A stretch of DNA of 27,707 nt from JBKHYJ01 sp046565505. GTDB taxonomy: Bacteria > Acidobacteriota > Blastocatellia > UBA7656. A program made the translations under genes and the position numbers. Below are positions 12,998 to 21,394 of this stretch, piece after piece. The notes under the pieces are model-generated. The model saw nothing but the letters and a program-made list of their open reading frames with translations. It made no database searches and was not told the origin of the DNA. The DNA lies in NCBI GenBank assembly GCA_046565505.1, contig JBKHYJ010000122.1:1-27707 (forward strand), in the 5' to 3' direction. Position 1 is the stretch's first letter. Every line of letters starts with the position of its first letter.

Positions 12998-15264
12998 TCG
13001 CCTCGGAGGGGTACGCGATGGGCATTCACCAGAGACTGGCGGAATGGTCGGCCTGGGGCTGGCCTTTGCTCGCAAATCACTTGTGGCAGGCGACGCTCGT
13101 CGCGCTGCTGGCTTTCGTGGCGGCGCGATTACTGAAGCAGAGCGCGGCGCGCGCGCGCTGCGCCATCTGGGCTGTCGCCTCCGCAAAATTTGCGCTCCCT
13201 TCGGCCCTCATCGTCTTTCTGGCAGCTCAAGCGGGCGTCCGCTTCCCCTCCCCGGTCGATTCAAAAGCTGTAGCGTCGCAAAGCGTTGCGGTGATCCACC
13301 AGGTAGCCGCGCCGGTCGCCCGGCCCGCGCAGGCCGTCGTTGTCGCGGGCGAGCGGGCCCCCGCGCATGACGAGATTTATTGCGCGCTCACCGTCGCGTG
13401 GTTTACGGGCTGCGCCTCGCTGCTGTTTTTCTGGCGGAAGCGGCGGCTTCAATTCGCCCGCGCCGTGAGATCGGGCCGCGTGATAGATCACGGCAGAGAG
13501 GTCGAAGCGTTGGACCATGCGCGCGCGCGGCTCAGCATCAGGCGCCGGATTCAACTGGTAATTACGCCTCGGTTGATCGAGCCGGGGGTGTGGGGCGTGT
13601 GTCGCCCGGTCGTGGTGTTCCCCGAAAGTATTTCCGACCACCTTAACGGGCCGGAGCTTGAAGCAGTTATGCTGCACGAAATGGTACACGTCGCGCGGTG
13701 GGACAACCTCATCAACAGCGCGCAGATGGTCGTTTGCAGCTTGCTGTGGTTTCACCCGCTTGTATGGATCATAGACCGAAAGCTGCTGGCCGAAACCGAG
13801 AGCGTCTGCGACGAGAGAGTGTTGGGGCTTTGCGAGTCGTCGAAGGTTTATGCATCGAGCCTGCTGAAAGTCTTGCGCTTCTGCATGGGCTGTAAGGTGG
13901 CCGGCGTGTCCCGCGCCACGGGGTCAAATTTGCGAAGGAGGGTGGAGCAGATCATGGACGAGAATTCTGAGAGGCGTGTTACCGTGTCACACCGCGTCTT
14001 GATTGCCGCGACAGTCGCGGCCGCGGTCATTTTCTCTGTCGTGGCGGGAACGTCCGGCCGCACGAACGCAGAGGCCCAGGCCAAGAGAGGCAACGTGATA
14101 GTCCCCGGCGGCCCGGCGGGCGGGATCAAGGGCGGCGTCCCAGGAGGAATCCCGGGCGGCGTCGCGGGCGGAGTCCCCGGCGGGGTGGAAGGGGGAGTCG
14201 AAGGCGGCCCTTCAGGAATCTTTGCCTTTATGGAAGCCGGGCCAAACTGGCATCTATCCCCGGCCCATGCGAAAGAACTATTCGAGGAGCTGGATCGCGC
14301 GTCGGATACCTCGGTGCTGCTGGCGAGCGCGGATGGGTCGCCGCTCGTCGTCACGGATGCCAGGGTTAAAGGCGTCAAAGTAAATGACAAGATGTTATTA
14401 AGATCGTCGCCCCGGCTTCCCGGCGACGCATATTTAATCAAACCGCACATCACCTTGATGAACAATGCCGACCGTCGCGTCACTAGCTTCTGGGTGTCGC
14501 TTACTAACCTTGAATCGGGCCGCAGGGTCATCTACCTCGGCAACGATATTGAAATCGAGCCGCACCGCTCTTATACGTTTGGGGGGAATTTAGGCGGGTT
14601 CTTCAACGGCATAGTTCTGCCGGGCGACCTCAGTAACATCGAGCTAAAGGTCCTGGGCGTAGGATTCGACGGCGGAGACGTATGGGGTGACGCGCCGCCG
14701 CCGCCGCCACCTCCCCCGCCGCCCCCAGCGCCTCAGCCGCCGCCACCGCCGCAAGCTCAGCCGCCGGGGCCGCCGCCTCAAGAGGAGATGGAGCTTTCTG
14801 CCCCGCCGCCGCCACAGCCTCATCCACCGGCCGCACCCGGAGCGCCCGGTCCGCCGCCCGCGGAATCAATATTAGGTCGGCCCGGGGCGCCTGGTCTCGT
14901 CGCGCCAGGTCTGACCGGTCCTGACTCTGTCGGCCGGCCTCTCCCGCCTGCCGAGGACCCACGTACGCCGCCCCCTCCAGGGGGAATCGGAGATGGCATG
15001 GGGCCTGCCATAATATTGAATGAAGTCACTCCCGAATACCCCGAACAAGCGCGGAGGAACAATACACAGGGCGCCGTTGACCTGCGCGTTCTGGTTGATA
15101 AGAATGGGGCGGTCAAATCTGTGAAGATCGTCAGAGGGCTGCCCGATGGGTTGAATCAATCGGCGGAAAAGGCGGTGAGACGGCTTCGTTTCAAGCCCGC
15201 GACGAAGGGCGGCGAGCCGGTAGAATTCTGGGTCCCGCTCGTCGTCGAGTTCCGTTACAATTGA
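12994..15264 (+). CDS. M56 (BlaR1-like) membrane metalloprotease fused to a TonB C-terminal domain
   Basis: This is a 756-residue protein. N-terminal membrane helices lie at about 28-50, 58-80 and 128-147. A zinc-protease domain carries the HExxH motif HEMVH at 228-232, a downstream helix (MVVCSLLWFHPLVWIIDRK) and the ETESVCDERVL segment where the third zinc ligand is expected (E267 or E269). A further membrane helix lies at about 334-352. The outer portion has a Gly/Pro-Val repeat (GGVPGGIPGGVAGGV..., about 371-406), a soluble domain (about 410-562), a Pro-rich stretch (about 568-660) and a TonB C-terminal domain (about 672-756; EVTPEYPEQARRNNTQGAVDLRV). There is no penicillin-binding sensor domain, so the signal is not simply beta-lactam binding through BlaR1. 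It probably senses an envelope signal and triggers loss of the BlaI-type repressor. Translation is coupled to blaI through ATGA. Confidence 0.9.
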   Translation: MIASEGYAMGIHQRLAEWSAWGWPLLANHLWQATLVALLAFVAARLLKQSAARARCAIWAVASAKFALPSALIVFLAAQAGVRFPSPVDSKAVASQSVAVIHQVAAPVARPAQAVVVAGERAPAHDEIYCALTVAWFTGCASLLFFWRKRRLQFARAVRSGRVIDHGREVEALDHARARLSIRRRIQLVITPRLIEPGVWGVCRPVVVFPESISDHLNGPELEAVMLHEMVHVARWDNLINSAQMVVCSLLWFHPLVWIIDRKLLAETESVCDERVLGLCESSKVYASSLLKVLRFCMGCKVAGVSRATGSNLRRRVEQIMDENSERRVTVSHRVLIAATVAAAVIFSVVAGTSGRTNAEAQAKRGNVIVPGGPAGGIKGGVPGGIPGGVAGGVPGGVEGGVEGGPSGIFAFMEAGPNWHLSPAHAKELFEELDRASDTSVLLASADGSPLVVTDARVKGVKVNDKMLLRSSPRLPGDAYLIKPHITLMNNADRRVTSFWVSLTNLESGRRVIYLGNDIEIEPHRSYTFGGNLGGFFNGIVLPGDLSNIELKVLGVGFDGGDVWGDAPPPPPPPPPPPAPQPPPPPQAQPPGPPPQEEMELSAPPPPQPHPPAAPGAPGPPPAESILGRPGAPGLVAPGLTGPDSVGRPLPPAEDPRTPPPPGGIGDGMGPAIILNEVTPEYPEQARRNNTQGAVDLRVLVDKNGAVKSVKIVRGLPDGLNQSAEKAVRRLRFKPATKGGEPVEFWVPLVVEFRYN

Positions 15265-15271
15265 GCAATCA

Positions 15272-15298
15272 GTAGAGGCAGGATAGCCCTGCCTCTAC
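15272..15298. terminator. bidirectional hairpin between convergent genes
   Basis: GTAGAGGCAGG (15272-15282) and its exact complement (15288-15298) make an 11-bp stem with a 5-base loop. It sits between the stop of the M56-TonB gene (+) and the stop of the PDZ gene (-). It lacks a T-run on either side, so it may act only as a weak terminator or be a dispersed repeat. Confidence 0.55.
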
Positions 15299-15323
15299 AA
15301 CCATTCGCCCCCGACCCGCCGCG

Positions 15324-16436
15324 CTAAACAGGATTCACAAACAACCTGACGGGCACCACCATTCGCATCGGGGTAATGTTGATTCGCGGGACGACTATCC
15401 TGGGGATCGTGATCTTCGGCACGGCCACGGGGGCGAGGGCCGGGGCGGCGTACCGATACTTAAAAGATGGGATGGGGGCAACGCCCGATACGATGACGCG
15501 GGGCACGATTGTAGCCGGAACAACCATTCGCGGCAGGACTACATTCGGCACCGGCACGACCACCTCGTCGAACTCGCCAGGCAAAAATTCGTAAGAAGAC
15601 ATCTTCTCCGCTTCGAGCCGGACCGTGAAGGTGCGCTCCTGCTTCTCGCGCATCACCTTCACCTCCGCGGGCCCCTCCGGCCTGCCCTTAAGGATCTGGT
15701 GAAGGCTGAGCGGGCGCTCCACCGGCCGACCCGCGACCGAGAGAATCACATCCCCTGCCTTAATGCCCGCCTTCGCCGCCGGCGAATCGGGATGCACGTA
15801 AATGACGAGCGCGCCGTTATGATCAGACACGCCAAAGTACTCGGCCAGTTGAGCAGACATGCCTTGCAGAGATATGCCCATGCGATACCCCGGAGTGACC
15901 CTCTCGCTCAACACCCGCTCGGGGCGATCCCGCTGAACCCTCTCTCTCGCGGGGCTCACACGGTATACGCCGGTTTCGCCCGCGCGGGCGATCCTGGCCC
16001 GGCCCGCGTCGTCTGCGCGGTCGCCTAGCGTCACGGCCACCTCCCTTTCGGCCCCGCCACGTATGACGCCCAGCCTGACGGTGCGGCCGGCAGGGGTCTC
16101 ACTTATGTGGCGCGAAAGCTCCCTCGCGCTTTCGACGGCCTCGCCGTTCCATTTCACGATCACGTCATCTTTCAGCAATCCCGCTCTGGCGGCGGCACTC
16201 TCGCCGATTACGTTTGTCACGAGGGCGCCGCGCTCGTCGCGCAGTTTGAGGCGGCCGGCGTTCTCCCGCGTGACTTCGCCCAGGTAGACGCCCAGGAATC
16301 CTCTATTTTGAAGACCTGCGCGGAGCGGGCGGGCGGCGGTTTCTTGATCGTAATTATAAGTCGTGCCTGCGCCCGCAAGCGCCACCGAGCCGCCGGACAA
16401 CACCAGCGTCATACAAAGAGATAAGCTGAGCCTCAT
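15324..16436 (-). CDS. secreted protein with two PDZ domains and a Val/Pro repeat tail
   Basis: This is a 370-residue protein with a signal peptide (1-22, ending ALAGAG). PDZ domain 1 spans about 46-137 (GFLGVYLGEV..., AGLLKDDVIVKWNGEAVES) and PDZ domain 2 about 186-275 (MGISLQGMS..., AGIKAGDVILSVAGRPVE). HtrA/DegP-like proteases carry such PDZ pairs, but the trypsin-like protease domain with its catalytic triad is absent. The C-terminal about 80 residues repeat (V/I)(V/I)xP units (VVVPVPNVVLPRMVVPATIVPRV is typical in part). The likely role is a periplasmic peptide-binding or scaffold protein. An AAGGAGG ribosome-binding site precedes the ATG. It follows the DUF4097 gene by about 100 bases on the same strand. 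Confidence 0.85.
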   Translation of the reverse strand: MRLSLSLCMTLVLSGGSVALAGAGTTYNYDQETAARPLRAGLQNRGFLGVYLGEVTRENAGRLKLRDERGALVTNVIGESAAARAGLLKDDVIVKWNGEAVESARELSRHISETPAGRTVRLGVIRGGAEREVAVTLGDRADDAGRARIARAGETGVYRVSPARERVQRDRPERVLSERVTPGYRMGISLQGMSAQLAEYFGVSDHNGALVIYVHPDSPAAKAGIKAGDVILSVAGRPVERPLSLHQILKGRPEGPAEVKVMREKQERTFTVRLEAEKMSSYEFLPGEFDEVVVPVPNVVLPRMVVPATIVPRVIVSGVAPIPSFKYRYAAPALAPVAVPKITIPRIVVPRINITPMRMVVPVRLFVNPV

Positions 16437-16539
16437 ACGGTTTGATTCCTCCTTCGTAGAGAAGTGGTGACTGAAGAATTACTCGCACGATTCGCGGGCC
16501 GGTTCCATTTATTTCGCACGCGGCCCGGACCGGCACGGC

Positions 16540-17334
16540 TCATCGCGTGCCGCCTGACGCCCCGCGTATGGTGATGACACCATTGATGTGCGAGCCTGTT
16601 ATCGGCGTCCCGCCCGACCCTATCTGCCCGCGAAAGTCCGAGCGCCCGACCTTCTGGACGGACATGTTCGGCAGGGACGAATTCACCGTCCCGTTGAACG
16701 ACCTCACTTCAAGGTCGGCATTCACTTCGCCGAGGAAGCGCAGGTTGATGTTGCCGTTCACATTTCTCATGCGGATGCCGCGCTCGCCCAGCCTGTCGAT
16801 TGTCAGCGCCATGTTGCCGTTGACGTTTGAAAGCTCAGCGGACTGCGCCGCCTGCCCGACCTCTAGCTGGCCATTGATATTGCCGAGCGTGACCGGCCCA
16901 TCCACGTCGCCGACGCGTGCGCTGCCATTGATGTTGCGCACAGACAGGGCCGAAGGCCGAGGCAGCTTCAGCACGGCGCGGTGTCTGACCGTAACGTTAT
17001 TGCCGGCCTCGTTTTCCGGCTGCTCGCTGTAGAGCCTGAAGCTGGACGGGGTGTTCTCGATTACTATCTTTCTGTATTCGAGGTCGGCCCTGGTCCGCGC
17101 GGAGCGAACTACGTAAATCTCAGCCGTGTTGCCGCTGACGGTCTCGATTTCGAGCGGGCCGTTGATGTTAGCTATCTCGACGCGCGCCCCCGGGGCGATT
17201 TGATAAGTCTGCCGAATCTCGTCGCGCTCGGGCAGGTCCCCCTTCTCGTGCAGCTTATCCTGCCCGGCCGCACTCTGCGCCATAACGAGCGCCGACGCAA
17301 GGACGCCCAACGTCAGTATCCTCATTCTTCTCAT
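16540..17334 (-). CDS. DUF4097 secreted beta-repeat protein (copy 1)
   Basis: This is a 264-residue protein with a signal peptide (about 1-24, ending QSAAGQ). The mature part is a ladder of short beta-strands with regularly spaced Asn-Gly turns (IANINGPLEIETV, VRNINGSARVGDVDG, LGNINGQLEVG, LSNVNGNMALTI, MRNVNGNINLRF), the mark of DUF4097 adhesin-like beta-helix proteins. It ends without a membrane anchor. DUF4097 proteins are often found beside ECF sigma/anti-sigma genes or LiaF-like envelope-stress systems. It is closely similar along its length to the 263-residue copy at 20448-21239 (shared IGSGGTPIT, ARTR.DL.YRKI). A GGAGGAG ribosome-binding site precedes the ATG. Upstream lies TGAAAC-N16-CCACTCAC, the same motif as before the sigma factor gene. 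Confidence 0.88.
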   Translation of the reverse strand: MRRMRILTLGVLASALVMAQSAAGQDKLHEKGDLPERDEIRQTYQIAPGARVEIANINGPLEIETVSGNTAEIYVVRSARTRADLEYRKIVIENTPSSFRLYSEQPENEAGNNVTVRHRAVLKLPRPSALSVRNINGSARVGDVDGPVTLGNINGQLEVGQAAQSAELSNVNGNMALTIDRLGERGIRMRNVNGNINLRFLGEVNADLEVRSFNGTVNSSLPNMSVQKVGRSDFRGQIGSGGTPITGSHINGVITIRGASGGTR

Positions 17335-17387
17335 AGCTTCTCCTCCTCAGGCGAATTCATCCATGTCCTTCATGGAGTCAATGTAGG

Positions 17388-17417
17388 GTGAGTGGCTGCC
17401 GGGCGAGAAAAGTTTCA
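17388..17417 (-). promoter_or_regulatory. candidate ECF-sigma promoter of DUF4097 copy 1
   Basis: On the minus strand TGAAAC (complement of 17412-17417) is followed after exactly 16 bases by CCACTCAC (complement of 17388-17395), 53 bases before the start codon. The identical blocks with identical spacing occur upstream of the ECF sigma gene. TGAAAC is a typical ECF -35; the -10 sequence is unusual. Confidence 0.5.
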
Positions 17418-17518
17418 GGAATTATTGCCGGCCGTACGGGGAGCGGGGGCCGGCCGATGGCTCAGGAATAATCGCCGCCGCAGCGGCCTGGCGGCTACGC
17501 GCGAAATCCACTCGGATT

Positions 17519-20020
17519 TCAGAGGCTTCGCCGTATGAGGTAAGAGGTCTTGACGAAGAAAGTGCGCCCGTTGCGGCGAAACCCGGGCTCGCCGTGGCCC
17601 GTGAAAGGGCTGAACCCATTGTAATTCATGTCGTCATTATAGCCGACGTAGAGCGACGTGCCCGGGTTCGGGGTCCAGCCGAGCAGGTACTGCCCGCGCA
17701 CCCTGGAGGCGAGCGTGTCGTAATCTATGCGCGCGCGGGCGGACATAAAGCGCGTGAACTGATAAGTCGCCCTCACGGAATATATGTTGTCTATGAAGAC
17801 TATGCGGCCCGTCTGGTTGCGCGTGAACCTATTACGGTCATAGCTGAACGAGGCGCTCAGGGCGTCGGTCGGCTGGTATGAGAAGTTCGCGCTCATGTCG
17901 AAAGTATTCGCGGGCCCGGGGTCGAGCGGCGAGGCAGGGTCGGACAGCGCGGCGGGGCTGACGCGCGGGAAGCGAGGCCCCGCCCCGAAGTCGAAATCGA
18001 ATATGCTCCACCTGTGTCCCATGAACAGGAAGGCCGAATACTTCTTTGAAGGGTTGGTCGAGACGTTCACCGCGACCGACCTCCCGTGAGTCGAGCGCTC
18101 CGAATCGCCGAAGAAGGCCCCGCGCTTCGTCGCCGACCGCCTCGCGCCGAACTCGTCTTCAAACAGCCGCTCGTAAAAATCCGAATAGTTGAACCCGACG
18201 TAGGTCTGCTTCGTGAGGCCGAAGGAAAGCTCCGTGAAGTACTCTATGTTCTGCGAGCGGCCCTGCCAGTCATGGTTCATGCTGATGCCCTGTATCATTC
18301 GCGTCGATACGAGCGTCGCTTTAGGCTTGGGGTCCGTGCTGAAGCGGAAGAACGCGCCGTGGTGGTTCGTGTTCGTGCGCGGCACAAATCCCACGTCGGC
18401 CCGGTAATCCCGCGTGCGCCCCTGCGTCTGGAGGACGTACCCGAAATTCCGCCCGGTGAAATCATAGCTCGCGTTGTAAGCGATGGCGTTCCCCGTGCGG
18501 TATGAGTCCGCGCCGGTGTCCGGGTCGAAGAAGAAGCGGCGCGAAGTCGTCCCGAGCACTTGAAAGGTGAGCACCGTCTTCGGGTCTAGCTTAAGCCGGC
18601 CGTCGACCCCGCCGAGCTGATTGTGCTTTTCGATGAAGTTGTAGCTGGTGCCTATGAGGCCGAGGCTGGACTCTTTGCCCACGTCGCGCTTGAGCCGCAG
18701 TACGCCGATGAAGGCATTCTTGCCCACGAATTTAGAGATGCCCGAAAATATGTCGGGGTCGTTCATCTCCTCTTCGGAGAAATTCCCCGGCGCGTTGTCG
18801 GTCGCCAGCAGCAGGCCGAAGGAGTTGCGCCCCTGCTTGCCGCTGAGCTTGACCGCGTAATCCGGGTCCACGATTGCGCGCGTGTGGACGGCCTGTATGG
18901 GCGTGCGGAAGATGTCGGAGCCTTCGAGGAAGAATGGGCGCTTTTCGGCGAAGAAGATCGGGAACCGCTGGTTGGCGGTGACGACGGTCTGATCCGCCTC
19001 GACCTGCGCGAAGTCGGGGTTGGCCGCGAAGTCCAGCGTCACGTTCGGCGTGATGCCGAGCTTCAAGGTCAGCCCGGGGTCCAGCTTCGCGTTCTTGTTG
19101 ATGAAGCGGCCGGGGTCCCTGAGCGAAGGGTCATTCATGACGGCCGCCAGCGGAAACGCCCTGACCCGCCTCCCCTCTTCGGAGACCGTCAGGGTCGGGA
19201 TTAACTCGAGCGTCCGCTCGGTCGAGATGCCTTCGAGCCCCGTGATGTGGCCCGCCTGCTTGAGGTTGCTCGCCTCTTCGCGCGAGAGCGGCATCCAAGA
19301 ATCTATCTCGTCGTCGAACCGGTCGATGTTGCGCCAGAAGTGAATCCCCCAGAGCTTGCCCTTGCCCGCTTCGTAGCGCAGCGACTTGAACGGGATGGCG
19401 ACCTCGATAGTGTAGCCGTCGCCGGTCAAGACACCCTTCGATTCCATCACTATGTCGACGTTGAAGTCGGGCTCCGCCCCATCGCTCATCACGCCATCCT
19501 GCTGGATGCCTAGCGGGTTGAAGCCGAGCACGTACGCCTTGCGCTTGTCGTTGAACGTGTCGAGAAACACCCTGACGTTATCTTCGCCGAAAATCTCGTC
19601 GCGCTTCGCGATCGTGGCGCGTATCTTGTCCGGCTCGTCGTAGGCATGAAAAGCTAAGTACAGCTTCTTGGCGTCGTAGCCCATCATCACCTCTGTAGGC
19701 TTTGACGGGGCGATGTTGTCGCCGGGGTTCGTCTGGTAAAAATCTTTGAAAACGGCGGCATGCTTCCAGGTCTCGTCGTCGAGCTTGCCATCGATTACCG
19801 GGGGCTTCTCGAACCGCGGCACGTTTACGGGGTTCGCTTTCTCGGGCGGGAGTGCTATGGCCGCGCGGGCCGAATGAGGCTTCGCGTCGTTTTTTTTCGG
19901 CGCGTGCTTCGATTCGACGACAGAATTGCCGACGGGAGGCTGTGGCGTCTGCGCCCCGATGGGCAGGCAGCCCAACAACAAAACAAGAACGAGTGCTCCG
20001 TGTCTCATATAATTTCCCAT
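17519..20020 (-). CDS. CBM9-like / DUF5916 outer-membrane protein
   Basis: This protein has 833 residues from the ATG at 20020 (MGNYMRHGALVLVLLLGCLP, a signal peptide; ATG at 20008 is also possible). The frame is open to 20149, but those 43 extra residues are hydrophilic and precede the signal peptide, so they were excluded. After a linker comes a carbohydrate-binding family-9-like domain (about 55-240; PPVIDGKLDDETWKHAAVFKDF..., YLAFHAYDEPDKI, IEVAIPFKSLRY, WGIHFWRNID). A long region with alternating strands, Asp/Asn-rich turns and aromatic girdles follows, compatible with a beta-barrel and matching the DUF5916 type. It ends with a strand (FVKTSYLIRRSL). Members are common in Acidobacteriota and Bacteroidota; the substrate is unknown. 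It sits between two DUF4097 genes on the same strand. Confidence 0.85.
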   Translation of the reverse strand: MGNYMRHGALVLVLLLGCLPIGAQTPQPPVGNSVVESKHAPKKNDAKPHSARAAIALPPEKANPVNVPRFEKPPVIDGKLDDETWKHAAVFKDFYQTNPGDNIAPSKPTEVMMGYDAKKLYLAFHAYDEPDKIRATIAKRDEIFGEDNVRVFLDTFNDKRKAYVLGFNPLGIQQDGVMSDGAEPDFNVDIVMESKGVLTGDGYTIEVAIPFKSLRYEAGKGKLWGIHFWRNIDRFDDEIDSWMPLSREEASNLKQAGHITGLEGISTERTLELIPTLTVSEEGRRVRAFPLAAVMNDPSLRDPGRFINKNAKLDPGLTLKLGITPNVTLDFAANPDFAQVEADQTVVTANQRFPIFFAEKRPFFLEGSDIFRTPIQAVHTRAIVDPDYAVKLSGKQGRNSFGLLLATDNAPGNFSEEEMNDPDIFSGISKFVGKNAFIGVLRLKRDVGKESSLGLIGTSYNFIEKHNQLGGVDGRLKLDPKTVLTFQVLGTTSRRFFFDPDTGADSYRTGNAIAYNASYDFTGRNFGYVLQTQGRTRDYRADVGFVPRTNTNHHGAFFRFSTDPKPKATLVSTRMIQGISMNHDWQGRSQNIEYFTELSFGLTKQTYVGFNYSDFYERLFEDEFGARRSATKRGAFFGDSERSTHGRSVAVNVSTNPSKKYSAFLFMGHRWSIFDFDFGAGPRFPRVSPAALSDPASPLDPGPANTFDMSANFSYQPTDALSASFSYDRNRFTRNQTGRIVFIDNIYSVRATYQFTRFMSARARIDYDTLASRVRGQYLLGWTPNPGTSLYVGYNDDMNYNGFSPFTGHGEPGFRRNGRTFFVKTSYLIRRSL

Positions 20021-20447
20021 TGACCTGTCATCACCACAGAAGCCTGTCGGCTTTCCTTCTCGCGAATAATGCCGGGGCTGTTTGGTACATTCCTTAGACG
20101 CGGCTATGTTCAGTTTTGTTCCGTCAACATCCGCATGTGCGCGAAACAACGACCAGCGTCACATGCGTGGATGCTAGCACGACGTTTTTGCGACCTGCTA
20201 TTAAATAGTCACGAATGATTAGAATCCGGGGATGAGAGGCGCGCCAGGAGGCACGAGTGGCGACGCGCGCCGGTACGGAATGAAAAGAGCAAGGGCGGGA
20301 AGCCCCCGCGGGCCGCCGCCCGAATCGCGCGCGGGCCTGATGAAGATCACCGGCCGCATGCCGATTCTGGCGATTCGCCCGCGGGAAGTCCCCGCCCATG
20401 TGACTGCGCTTTAAGCGCCCATGCGAATCAACGCGCCACTTCCGCCA
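20021..20447. other. intergenic region upstream of the DUF5916 gene
   Basis: This is about 430 bases without a convincing gene. It likely contains the DUF5916 promoter near 20094-20122. The GC-rich part (20230-20410) holds only short reading frames with no ribosome-binding site or family features. Confidence 0.5.
20094..20122 (-). promoter_or_regulatory. candidate ECF-type promoter of the DUF5916 gene
   Basis: On the minus strand GGAAC (complement of 20118-20122) is followed after 17 bases by CGTCTAA (complement of 20094-20100), about 73 bases before the start codon. Both parts resemble ECF promoter elements, but the sequence differs from the TGAAAC motif shared by the sigma and DUF4097 genes. 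Confidence 0.35.
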
Positions 20448-21239
20448 TTAACCTGCGGCCCCCGCGCGGGCCAGCCGCACGCTGCCGTTCACGCCCCTGA
20501 CCGTGATAGGGGTCCCGCCCGAGCCTATTTTGGCGCGGAAGTTCTGCCGGTTGAACTTGCCGATCACGCTGACGTTCGGCACGTCCGTGTTGACGCTTCC
20601 GTTTATGCCCGAAACGTCAAGGTCCGCGTTCAAATCTTCGGCGAATCGAAGCTCGACGCCCCCGTTTATGCCGCTGACCTGAATGCCCCTCTCGCTCAGC
20701 CGCGTGATGTTGATTCGCACGCGGCCATTGATGCCGGAAAGCTCAGAGTACCCGGCCGCCTGCTCGACTTCGACCGCGCCATTTATGCCGCTCATACGCA
20801 CGGGGCCGTCGATCTCGCCCACGTTAGTCCTGCCGTTCACGCCGCTAACGTTGAGGTCTACCTGGCGCGGCAGGCGCAGCGTGACGCGCTGCCTGACGCC
20901 GTGGTCGCCCCGCTCGTTCTCTTTTTCGGCGCGTACGACGAGGCTGTTGGCCGTGTGCTCGACGATTATTTTGCGATAGTTCAAATCTTCGCGTGTGCGC
21001 GCCAGCCGAACTACGTTGACTTCGGCCGTGCTGCCATTGCCGGTTTCAATATCAACCGTACCGTTGATGCCCCGCACCTCAACGCGCGCGCCGGGCGACA
21101 GCTCGTAGGACTGCTTCATTTCGTCGCGCTCGGGGAAATCGGAGTCCCCGCCGTCATGCTTTTGCGCGTTAGCGGCAGGCGCCGCGAGCGCGAGGCTCAT
21201 GACCATAACAAGTAACAATGTGACTAAATTCTTCCTCAT
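20448..21239 (-). CDS. DUF4097 secreted beta-repeat protein (copy 2)
   Basis: This is a 263-residue protein with a signal peptide (about 1-25, ending AANAQ). It has the same architecture as the 16540-17334 copy: an FPERDEMKQSYELSPGARVEV opening (LPERDEIRQTYQIAPGARVEI in the other), then a ladder of (V/I)(R/S)G(V/I)NG turns (VRGINGTVDIE, VSGVNGRTNVGEIDG, MSGINGAVEVE, LSGINGRVRIN, VSGINGGVELRF, VSGINGSVNTD). The repeated turn suggests a regular beta-solenoid. The substrate or partner is unknown; an envelope-exposed structural or adhesive role is inferred. AAGGGGTGAG is the ribosome-binding site. The gap to the upstream permease gene is filled by a structured ATTTTGGATT repeat, so it may be co-transcribed with the permease. 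Confidence 0.88.
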   Translation of the reverse strand: MRKNLVTLLLVMVMSLALAAPAANAQKHDGGDSDFPERDEMKQSYELSPGARVEVRGINGTVDIETGNGSTAEVNVVRLARTREDLNYRKIIVEHTANSLVVRAEKENERGDHGVRQRVTLRLPRQVDLNVSGVNGRTNVGEIDGPVRMSGINGAVEVEQAAGYSELSGINGRVRINITRLSERGIQVSGINGGVELRFAEDLNADLDVSGINGSVNTDVPNVSVIGKFNRQNFRAKIGSGGTPITVRGVNGSVRLARAGAAG

Positions 21240-21256
21240 CTCTCACCCCTTTCAAT

Positions 21257-21383
21257 TTTGGATTTTAGATTTTGGATTGAAGGGCGTTCGCATGCCCCGG
21301 CACCTTACGCCGATTTAAAGCGGGGCAAGCTGAGCGCCCCGTAGCGCGCCGCCTCCCCCTAATCCAAAATCCAAAATCCAAAA
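21257..21383. repeat. structured intergenic repeat of ATTTTGGATT units (copy 2)
   Basis: TTTTGGATTTTAGATTTTGG plus ATT (21256-21278) pairs with 21361-21383 at 22 of 23 positions around a GC-rich core of about 80 bases. The arms are made of tandem ATTTTGG/CCAAAAT units. It fills the gap between the permease stop and the DUF4097 ribosome-binding site, just as copy 1 fills the pilB-pilT gap. Confidence 0.7.
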
Positions 21384-21394
21384 TTCCAAATGAA

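Noticed and set aside
14690..14900. Proline-rich low-complexity stretch considered as a frameshift or assembly error
   Set aside because: The frame stays open on both sides and ends in a proper TonB domain; proline-rich rods are normal in TonB proteins.
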